From NCBI GenBank assembly GCA_964617455.1, contig CAZTYF010000005.1, forward strand, positions 39,739 to 103,738: 64,000 nt of DNA, read 5' to 3'. The notes below the pieces were generated by a model. It did no database searches and was not told where the DNA came from. It saw only the letters and a program-made list of their open reading frames with translations. Below, piece by piece: positions 43,901 to 51,032 of the stretch; the first letter of the stretch is position 1, and every line of letters starts with the position of its first letter. Position numbers and translations under genes: made by a program. The stretch is from Monoglobus sp964617455 (GTDB lineage: Bacteria > Bacillota > Clostridia > Monoglobales > Monoglobaceae).

Positions 43901-45997
43901 GTCCCGAATATCGAACCAAAACCCGAATGGTGCACCCTGTTCGTATATGACGTATCGGGACTTACGGCCGAAGGCGGAGATGCGACCCGGAAATTCAATT
44001 TCGACGCAGGCACAATCTGCTATATGGACCAAAGGAAAGTAACCGAAGAGCCGGGTGCCGAGATAAGCTTTGAGTTTATACTTTCGGGAGAGCTTAAAGG
44101 TCATGAGTTGGTTGCCAAAATATCGGGCGCAGGAACTGCGGATGCAAAGTCCTTTGACTTGTTGGATCCCGATGTTGACCCCACGGCGCCGCCCAAACCT
44201 ACGGCAGTACCGTCCGAACCTACGGCGAAACCCACCGAGCCTGCGGCAACCCCCAACGGGGGCCCGACGGCAACACCCGGCGGAGAGCCTACACCGACGC
44301 CTGCCGAAGGACCGGCGATTACGGTGACGGTTGAGGGCAGAACGGTTACGGTTTCGGGCAATATAAGCGAAGCACCGGACGGAACGGATTTGGTGCTTGC
44401 GGTGCTGAACCCCGACCAAAGTATCGGAGAGCTTGAAGATATTGGACAGTGGCTTGCTTATTCAAGCCAGACTACGACATTAAATGAAAAATTTGAGTTT
44501 GTCTTTAAAATGAGAGGGCCGAGCGGAACCTACAACGCACGCATAAGCAGCAAGGCTCTGAGCGGTGTATATGAGACGTCTTTCGACTTTAACAACACAT
44601 TAATCGACGAACTCAATGGAAAAAAGAACGCCGATGGCAGCACGGCATTGGATGAGTTTAAGGCGTTCATAGAATCGGAGGAAAATTCTCTCGGAATCGA
44701 TTTGTCGGAATACGATGCCCTTGAGAGTGATGAGGACAGAAAAGCGGTATGTGAGTCCCTTAAAAACCGGTCCGGAGATTACAGTCGGGAGAGCTTCAAA
44801 GAGGAATTCGGTCGAGCGGTTCTTTGGAGCGGAATTGTAAATAACGAGGATGTGCCTTCGGATATTCTCTCAATATTGGAGGGCAGATATAACTCGGGGG
44901 ACAGCATGGTAAACGATGAGCTCCTTCCGTGGTTAGACGTGTATTTCGAAGAATTCAGCGAGGAGGCCCGGTTGGGAGCGATTACGAGAGCCGTTGCCGA
45001 CCCGTCCGTCGAGAGCGTAGAGGATTTCCTGAACAGTGTACGGAAGAATTTGATTATAAGTTTCGTCGAAAACTGTAAATACTGGAAAGACCTGTACCTG
45101 CTGACAGATCAGCCCGATAACCTATTCGGATTTGACCCGGGAGCTTTGAGCATATTCAACGGTTTCGGTAATGTTACAAGCAGGGATTCGGTTTTGAAAT
45201 CCTTGTATGAGCAGGGAAAGGCAAAGAACACATCGGATGATATTATTTCGCTGTTTTCATCCCTCGTGCAGAGTCAACGGGCTGCGGACAACAACAGGCC
45301 CGCCTCGGGCGGAGGATTTGGCAGCTCGGGCGGCGGAGGTTCGGGCGGCGGAGGCGGTTTCGGCGGCTTCGGCAGTCAGGGCACGGAGAGCTGGATGGTT
45401 GAAAAACCGGAAGGATTACCTGCCATACCAAGTGAAATTCCCGCAATTTCCCCGGCGGAGGTATTTACCGATATTGATACCGTTGAATGGGCGAGAGAGG
45501 CAATCTTAAGCCTTGCCGAAAAAGGTATTCTAAGCGGTGTCGGCGGAGGGCAATTCCTTCCGAACGACAGTATGACGAGAGAAGAGTTTGTCAAAATGTT
45601 GGACAACGTATACGGTTGGTCAAAAGAGGCGGCGGAATGTACTTTCAGTGACGTTGATCCGAGCGCATGGTATTATTCTTCCGTATCCGCAGCAGTGAGA
45701 GAAGGCATCATAAACGGCTATGGCGACAATCGTTTCGGCGTAGGCGACAATATCACGCGGGAAGATGCGGCGGTAATTATGCTGAGGGCATCGGGCGGAG
45801 ATTTTGATGATGTTGACGAATTGCTTTTTGCGGATGATGACAGAATTTCCGATTACGCCAAAAATGCGGTTCGTTCGCTCGGCGGAGCAGGTATTGTCAA
45901 CGGAACGGGCGGCAATATGTTCACTCCCGCATCTCCTATCACCCGTGCGGAAGCGGCGAAGATGTTCTATGAACTGCTGCTCTATACCGAACAATAA
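40964..45997 (+). CDS. S-layer-anchored protein with six near-identical 118-residue domains
   Basis: 1677 residues with a signal peptide (FLKFSAVFVAVLMVFSAIIG). Six copies of a 118-residue domain follow (coding starts at 41078, 41657, 42254, 42815, 43352, 43817), each opening YDSGFKI and ending AGTADAKSF. Each has two invariant cysteines (EWCTLFVYD, GTICYMDQRK) that could form a disulfide. Pro-Thr-rich linkers of varying length separate them. Then come a single beta domain (ITVTVEGRTVTVSGNISEAP), a helical region, a Gly-Ser stretch and three SLH domains (about 1500-1677) that bind the cell-wall polymer. It lies directly after the sugar importer. I do not recognise the repeated domain; glycan binding is an inference. 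Confidence 0.88.
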   Translation: MRKNFLKFSAVFVAVLMVFSAIIGTGVGYTEEPTATPTYDSGFKINDIGVTKDADSGDYTVKVTTNVPNTDPKAQWCTLFVYDITGLAGAEGDAVQEFNFDAGTICYMDQRKITEEPSAEISFEFILSGDLKEHELIAKISGAGTADAKSFEVIDPVADATPSPEPTATPTEQPTATPTETPTATPTETPTATPTETPTATPTETPTATPTETPTTAPAATPSQEPTAPPVYDSGFKINDIGITKDADSGDYTVKITTKVPNTDPKAEWCTLFVYDVTGLTSEGGGAVQEFNFDAGAICHMDQRKITEEPGAEISFEFILSGELKGHEMIAKISGAGTADAKSFEVIDPEAEPSATPSEAPTATPTVTPTASPTVAPTATPTVAPTATPTVAPTASPTTVPTASPTVAPTTSPTTAPAATPSQEPTATPVYDSGFKINDIVVTKDADSGDYTVKITTKVPNTDPKAEWCTLFVYDVTGLTAEGGDAMQEFNFDAGAICYMDQRKITEEPGTEISFELVLSSEFKGHELIAKISGAGTADAKSFEVIDPEAEPSAIPEPTAAPSEEPSTSPSVEPSSMPSEEPTAQPNEPTTTPTEEPTATPSGQSTANPTEPTTPPTYDSGFKITGIDVKKESDSGDYGVKITTKVPNTDPKAEWCTLFVYDVSGLTAEGGDATREFNFDAGTICYMDQRKITEEPGTEISFEFILSGELKGHELIAKISGAGTADAKSFDLLDPEADPTAVPSEPTAKPNEPTTTPTEEPTVKPTEPTATPNGQSTAKPSEPTTTPNGGPTAPPAYDSGFKITGIDVKKESDSGDYGVKIATKVPNIEPKPEWCTLFVYDITGLTAEGGDVAREFSFDAGTICYMDQRKVTEEPGAEISFEFILSGELKGHELVAKISGAGTADAKSFDLLDPDVDPTAPPKPTAVPSEPTAKPTEPTATPNGGPTAPPTYDSGFKITGIDVKKELDSGDYGVKITTKVPNIEPKPEWCTLFVYDVSGLTAEGGDATRKFNFDAGTICYMDQRKVTEEPGAEISFEFILSGELKGHELVAKISGAGTADAKSFDLLDPDVDPTAPPKPTAVPSEPTAKPTEPAATPNGGPTATPGGEPTPTPAEGPAITVTVEGRTVTVSGNISEAPDGTDLVLAVLNPDQSIGELEDIGQWLAYSSQTTTLNEKFEFVFKMRGPSGTYNARISSKALSGVYETSFDFNNTLIDELNGKKNADGSTALDEFKAFIESEENSLGIDLSEYDALESDEDRKAVCESLKNRSGDYSRESFKEEFGRAVLWSGIVNNEDVPSDILSILEGRYNSGDSMVNDELLPWLDVYFEEFSEEARLGAITRAVADPSVESVEDFLNSVRKNLIISFVENCKYWKDLYLLTDQPDNLFGFDPGALSIFNGFGNVTSRDSVLKSLYEQGKAKNTSDDIISLFSSLVQSQRAADNNRPASGGGFGSSGGGGSGGGGGFGGFGSQGTESWMVEKPEGLPAIPSEIPAISPAEVFTDIDTVEWAREAILSLAEKGILSGVGGGQFLPNDSMTREEFVKMLDNVYGWSKEAAECTFSDVDPSAWYYSSVSAAVREGIINGYGDNRFGVGDNITREDAAVIMLRASGGDFDDVDELLFADDDRISDYAKNAVRSLGGAGIVNGTGGNMFTPASPITRAEAAKMFYELLLYTEQ
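41078..44180. repeat. Six-fold coding repeat array
   Basis: Units of about 354 bp of domain sequence plus 110-240 bp of Pro-Thr linker, spaced 579, 597, 561, 537 and 465 bp. Repeats 1-3 (INDI type) and 4-6 (ITGIDVKKE type) form two subgroups. This suggests stepwise tandem duplication and homogenisation. Confidence 0.9.
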
Positions 45998-46016
45998 ACC
46001 GAGGAGGATACAGATA

Positions 46017-48797
46017 ATGATAAAAAACAAATGGATTATTCCGATTCTTGTGATATCCTTGCTGATGTTTGGCGCTGTTCCTTGGGCCTATGCGGACGAA
46101 GCCGATGAGAGCGTAACCGCCCCGGCCGAAAGCTATGCGGCCGAATATCAACAGCAGTATGATGTTCTGAATGTGTTGGGAATTATGCAAAGCAGCGACC
46201 TTTCAAAAGAAATCACCCGGGGGGAGTTTGTCGCCCAATTTGTGAATCTCTGCGGCTATACGGAAGAACAGGCAACAGCAAAGAGGTATTTCGTCGATGT
46301 GGCAGAGGATTATTCCTACATTGGACAAATTGCTTTTGCGGTGGAGAGACAGCTCATTACCGGTGACAACGGAAATTTCCGCCCGGATGATACTATAACA
46401 GCGGAAGAGGCGGCTTCCGTAGCATTGGCCGTATTGGGTTATAACAACTTTTCACCCTATGTTGCCATGGATATGGTCAGGGCGCGCAGAGAGGGCATAT
46501 TTAACGGAATCTCCGCAAACGAGAACGACAAAATAACTTGGGACTCGGCTGCGGGTATCATATATAACACCATGAATTCGAGCATGATCATTATAGAAGG
46601 TATAAGCGTCGGCTCAAACGGCAGTTCATATATGCTCAACAAAAACGAGACTACGGCCCTGAATTATTACAAACACATTTACATGGACCGGGGTATAGTA
46701 AGTGACAACGGACTGACAGCGCTCAGAGGCGAGAGCGCTGTCGGCGAAACCCGTGTTCAAATCGGGGACCGAGTTTATATGCAGAACGGACAAAGTTTTA
46801 TCGACCTTTTGGGACACATGGTCGAAGCCTATTATGACGAGGATGACGCAATTCTGTGCGTTCGGGATATAACTCAGCAAAACGGCAATGTTCTGCATAT
46901 AGAAGCGGACGACATTATATCCGCCGAAATGGGAAGCATCACGTTCTATGCCGAAAACGGGACGGACCGCACGATGAGATTTTTGCCCACGGCGGATATC
47001 ATATACAACGGAAAGGCATTAAACCAAGGGGAGTTCACTCCCGAGCGGCTGATGCCGAAAATAGGCAGTGTAGACCTTATCAGATCCGGCAACAACGGCT
47101 ATGATGTTGTGATTGTCACCTCCCAGTATAACTGTGTTGTGGAAAAGAGTATACATAACGGTTTGATTTATACTTTTGTGGATACGGACACACCGGAAAA
47201 GAATGTGGATGTTGACGAAAATTACCTGGGAAAGACCTGCCGGGTCACCGATGCGTCGGGAAGCGATGTGAATTTGGCCGATATTACAAAGAATAATGTC
47301 CTGAGCGTTGCCAAAAGCTTGGACGGAGAACTGATAAACATAAAGGTGAGCACCGACAGCCGCAAGGCATGGGTCGATGCGACATTCGTATCGGACGAGC
47401 CTCCCCGACTCCTGTCAAACGGAATCAATTACAGGTTTGCCTACGGTGCGAATACGGACGAGGTTAAGCCCAACATTTTCGCATGGTTGGATCTTGATGT
47501 TCACGGCAATGTGGCAAACTTCCGCTCATACGAAAAATACGAAAAACGATTTGCCTATTTGATAGATGTGGAAGTGGACGACAGTGTTTTCACATCCCAA
47601 ATCGCCATCAAGATTTTTGACCCGTCGGGCAAGGTGTTGGTGCTGAGCTCCGGAGATAATGTGATTTTGGACGGAGAGACCATCAGACCGAAAGACTATG
47701 ACAAGATTGCGGAACGTTTTTATTCCGGAACAGAGCTTCAGCCCCAGATTATACAGTATGAGTTGGACCTTGACGGCACCCTTCAAAGCATAGACTCCCG
47801 AGTCTACAACGAGGGAGTTGAATCAGAAACAAGCACCAGATTGCTTGAGGCTCCGAAAACGATGGAGAGAACAAACACGGGTGTGTTCAACGGATTGAGA
47901 TTCTATTGGAGCGGGTCGAGGACCTTTGACGGGCAACTCTACATCGACGCCGATACGCTGGTTTTCGGTATCCCCACAGGCCCCCACGAGGATGAGGATT
48001 ATGTGATGCTCACAAGCAGCTACTTTATCAATCAAAGGTATTACGATGTTGAATGCTACACTTCAAATCCCGAGGGTAGGATAGCGGAGGCGATGGTCGT
48101 TAAATATACGGCAAAATACGATGAAAGCAATGTTAATGACAAAAATTTCGTGAGAGTACCGTCCCTCTATCCTTCCGCAATGGAAACGGCAATAGTCAAA
48201 AAGGTATATGAAAGCGTAGGGGAAGACGGGGAGCCCGTTTGCAATGTGGATCTTCACCTTCTGTCGGGAGCAGACAGAAACTATAACGTCCGCTGGAGCG
48301 ATTTGAACGACCAGTTCAGAGAAGGATATGTGGTCAGGTTCTTTGTCCTAAATAACCGAATTATCGACGCCGAAATGGTGTTCGACCTAAACACGATGAC
48401 TCCGGGAACGCCGAGGAAGTTCAGCTCTTCCGCAAACACATTCGTAGTCCGTCAGAACGGGCGGGACATAGCAGACAGTTCCACAACCGATGCGAATACA
48501 CCGCAGTTTTCATTGCCCTGGTCCTTAGCTTATCTTGATGTCCTCTCGGTGGAGGACGGTATGCTTACCGGAGTGACCGCCGATGCGGACGGAGAATGGA
48601 CGGAAGAAAATGTGGATTATTTCAGACTTGATTTAATCAATAACGGAGGATGCTGCTATTATAACAGAGAAAACCATGTGATTGAGCCTGTGCCCACTAC
48701 CGATATTTTATCCCGTTCCGACGGTGGCGCAACCATGTCAAAGGTGTTGGCCCTATCGGTGAACACAACGCCTCGCGGACTTATTATCATTGATTGA
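46017..48797 (+). CDS. SLH-domain protein with a large uncharacterised C-terminal region
   Basis: 926 residues. The signal peptide (WIIPILVISLLMFGAVPWAYA) is followed by SLH-like modules in about residues 40-190 (VLGIMQSSDLSKEITRGEFV, FRPDDTITAEEAASVALAVL, GIFNGISANENDKITWDSAA). The remaining 730 residues are beta-rich and match no family I recognise. N-terminal rather than C-terminal SLH placement puts the unknown part outward. The ATG at 46017 follows GAGGAGG and lies 19 nt after the previous stop; a longer reading from 45804 would overlap the previous gene. Probably part of the surface layer or a glycan scaffold. Confidence 0.82.
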   Translation: MIKNKWIIPILVISLLMFGAVPWAYADEADESVTAPAESYAAEYQQQYDVLNVLGIMQSSDLSKEITRGEFVAQFVNLCGYTEEQATAKRYFVDVAEDYSYIGQIAFAVERQLITGDNGNFRPDDTITAEEAASVALAVLGYNNFSPYVAMDMVRARREGIFNGISANENDKITWDSAAGIIYNTMNSSMIIIEGISVGSNGSSYMLNKNETTALNYYKHIYMDRGIVSDNGLTALRGESAVGETRVQIGDRVYMQNGQSFIDLLGHMVEAYYDEDDAILCVRDITQQNGNVLHIEADDIISAEMGSITFYAENGTDRTMRFLPTADIIYNGKALNQGEFTPERLMPKIGSVDLIRSGNNGYDVVIVTSQYNCVVEKSIHNGLIYTFVDTDTPEKNVDVDENYLGKTCRVTDASGSDVNLADITKNNVLSVAKSLDGELINIKVSTDSRKAWVDATFVSDEPPRLLSNGINYRFAYGANTDEVKPNIFAWLDLDVHGNVANFRSYEKYEKRFAYLIDVEVDDSVFTSQIAIKIFDPSGKVLVLSSGDNVILDGETIRPKDYDKIAERFYSGTELQPQIIQYELDLDGTLQSIDSRVYNEGVESETSTRLLEAPKTMERTNTGVFNGLRFYWSGSRTFDGQLYIDADTLVFGIPTGPHEDEDYVMLTSSYFINQRYYDVECYTSNPEGRIAEAMVVKYTAKYDESNVNDKNFVRVPSLYPSAMETAIVKKVYESVGEDGEPVCNVDLHLLSGADRNYNVRWSDLNDQFREGYVVRFFVLNNRIIDAEMVFDLNTMTPGTPRKFSSSANTFVVRQNGRDIADSSTTDANTPQFSLPWSLAYLDVLSVEDGMLTGVTADADGEWTEENVDYFRLDLINNGGCCYYNRENHVIEPVPTTDILSRSDGGATMSKVLALSVNTTPRGLIIID

Positions 48798-48832
48798 ATC
48801 GGTCGTTTCAAACCGAAAGGAGGTCTGTTATT

Positions 48833-49741
48833 ATGAAAAAACTTGCCCGTATATTATTGCCGATTGTGATTTTGAGCCTACTGCTTTCCACAACGGCAGG
48901 GGCGGAAGAACCGAGATTTTTGAGCGAAGAGATTCATCAAATATCCTCGTTTGACTATGCCGGAGAAAGAATGAAGATTCAAGATGTTTCCGTGGGCTCG
49001 GGTTATGTTTTGGAGTTCGACATAAATGTGGCTCCGAATGCGCCGAGGGGGACGCTGATATTTACCCACAGCGGCTCAAAAACAAACTCCGGTACCCACA
49101 ATTCCGCAATGGAAGCCAAGGGAAACAAGTGGAGCTGGACATGCAGCGGGGTTGACTCAAATGTCGTTGTCGCCTCGGAGCTAAATTGCGGGGTCGTATA
49201 CCGCATATCCATAGGAGTTGACCTTGTGGCACGGAAACAGTATCTGAGCATACGTGATGCCGAGGGCACCACGGTAGGCAGTGCGGTTATAGACAGGTTG
49301 TCCGATGCCGATTTGACAAATCAAAACCTTACCACGTTTCAGTTCCAATGGGCAAACGGCTTTGTGGACACCAAAAAAGAGACATGGTCAAGCAGTATAA
49401 AAGTCTCAAACGTAACGATAAAATATGACAGTTCCTATGTGGCTGACACCCCCTCCGTTGCATTTGAGAACGGAAAAGCTATCGCATCCGTTGACGCCTA
49501 CTTCAATAATCTGACCGCAAAAAGCCCCACACTTTTGCTGTGCGTGTATGACAAGGATAATATCTTGGTGGGTGTTTCGGCGACATGTATGACCGGCTCG
49601 GGCAATAAAAAGGAAACTCTTAAGACGGAGGTCGGAGGTATAAAGCTGCGGAAGGGATATGCCGCAAAGGCTATGGTCCTCAACAGCATGGAGGAAGGTT
49701 TGCCCTTTGTCCCCGCCGCAAGTGTCGAATACTCCGAGTAA
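48833..49741 (+). CDS. Small secreted lectin-like protein
   Basis: 302 residues with a signal peptide (ILLPIVILSLLLSTTAGA). Residues about 40-200 look like a concanavalin-type jelly roll (YVLEFDINVAPNAPRGTLIF, WSSSIKVSNVTIKYDSS). A C-terminal 90-residue beta domain (IASVDAYFNNLTAKSPTLLL, then AKAMVLNSMEEGLPF) is related to the tails of the next protein and of the large secreted protein at 27.1-32.6 kb. The ATG at 48833 follows AAAGGAGGT; an upstream TTG in frame overlaps the preceding stop. No anchor is visible. Function inferred only as carbohydrate or surface binding. Confidence 0.7.
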   Translation: MKKLARILLPIVILSLLLSTTAGAEEPRFLSEEIHQISSFDYAGERMKIQDVSVGSGYVLEFDINVAPNAPRGTLIFTHSGSKTNSGTHNSAMEAKGNKWSWTCSGVDSNVVVASELNCGVVYRISIGVDLVARKQYLSIRDAEGTTVGSAVIDRLSDADLTNQNLTTFQFQWANGFVDTKKETWSSSIKVSNVTIKYDSSYVADTPSVAFENGKAIASVDAYFNNLTAKSPTLLLCVYDKDNILVGVSATCMTGSGNKKETLKTEVGGIKLRKGYAAKAMVLNSMEEGLPFVPAASVEYSE

Positions 49742-49805
49742 TAAATATAAGTAATATAAATCAATGAAACATATAAATATATTAAGAAAGGACGTGCTTT
49801 AAGTT

Positions 49806-51020
49806 ATGAAAAAGAGTTTAATGAAGTTGGTTGCAACAGCGGTTATCGGTGTTCTGTTGTGCGGCAATATCTGCCTTGTCTCGGCGGCGGAATATGAGGA
49901 TATTTACCAAATGAAGGATCCGGTATCGTCAACTTTGGCGGATTTTGAGAATGATGTGGCAGATGTTACCCGTCATCTTGCCGTGTCGGGTTCTCAAAGT
50001 AACGTTGCCGTAAAGCCCGCGATTAACGAAAAAGAAGGCAGCAAATGCTTGTTTATCGGAAACACTCCGTCGGGTAACGGCTACGGCTTGGGTCTCACGG
50101 ATGATGCGCAGCATGCGGCAACCTATGTGCATAAAGATTGCATATTGTATGGCGTAGGAAAGCTGGAGTTTGATATGTTGGCTGACACGAGTAAAGCTTC
50201 CACGGATAGTGCATATTCGGCGCAGCTTAAAATTATGAACTATGACAAGGACAAAAACGACGTACATGATATAGGAACGATTCTTCTCACTTTGGGAAGT
50301 AAGGAAGCGAATGCCAATTATCGTATAGAATTGACGAAAGGCTCAGATGCTAAAGAGAAAAATAACGGTATTGATGCAGATGGGGTTGAATATGATAATC
50401 AAAGTCACAAAGCGCCATATAACTTGGTTAGCAATACATGGTATCATGTGACCCTGTCCTTCAATGTAGCTCAAAAAAAGTATAAAATCGAAGTTCATGA
50501 CAAGCAAAGCGGTGCAAGGTTGACCTGCATCGAGCAAAGCTTTTACGAAGACAAAGTATCTGCGGCAAGTGCACAAATAGAGGCTGTAGAGGGCGTGCGA
50601 ATGACTGCGAACACTAACGTTGCGGATATCTATTTCGACAATGTGCAGACCACAAGGCAGGCCTTCACGGTTGGTGATATTCAAGTAACCAAGGATGAGA
50701 CGGGAAATGCGAAAGCTTCGGTCAATATAACAAACGAGTCCGCAGCGAAAACGCCTCCGGTGCTCCTTTTGGGAGCTTATAAATCGGAATCGGATAAGGT
50801 GCGGCTCCTTAAGGCGGGAATCGATAAAAGAACGGATTACGGAAAAGATTACTTAAGAAATTACGATGAACTTTATAACCAGCCCGTCAGCTTCACCGCC
50901 GAATGCACCGTGCCCGTGGCAGATGCAGACACTACCAAGGCATTCCTCTGGTATGATTTGGACGAAATGATACCTTATACGGATTTGGTTACCAAACCGG
51001 TTACGGAACTTGGACAATAA
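49806..51020 (+). CDS. Secreted lectin-like protein, same architecture as its neighbour
   Basis: 404 residues with a signal peptide (LVATAVIGVLLCGNICLVSA). A LamG-like jelly roll (about 50-285; VGKLEFDMLADTSKAS, NLVSNTWYHVTLSFNVAQKK) precedes the shared C-terminal beta domain (GNAKASVNITNESAAKTPPV, ending AFLWYDLDEMIPY). The pair probably arose by duplication of a binding-domain architecture. The body of the gene is AT-rich compared with the neighbouring hydrolase. No enzymatic motif is seen. Confidence 0.7.
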   Translation: MKKSLMKLVATAVIGVLLCGNICLVSAAEYEDIYQMKDPVSSTLADFENDVADVTRHLAVSGSQSNVAVKPAINEKEGSKCLFIGNTPSGNGYGLGLTDDAQHAATYVHKDCILYGVGKLEFDMLADTSKASTDSAYSAQLKIMNYDKDKNDVHDIGTILLTLGSKEANANYRIELTKGSDAKEKNNGIDADGVEYDNQSHKAPYNLVSNTWYHVTLSFNVAQKKYKIEVHDKQSGARLTCIEQSFYEDKVSAASAQIEAVEGVRMTANTNVADIYFDNVQTTRQAFTVGDIQVTKDETGNAKASVNITNESAAKTPPVLLLGAYKSESDKVRLLKAGIDKRTDYGKDYLRNYDELYNQPVSFTAECTVPVADADTTKAFLWYDLDEMIPYTDLVTKPVTELGQ

Positions 51021-51032
51021 AACAAAACGATT

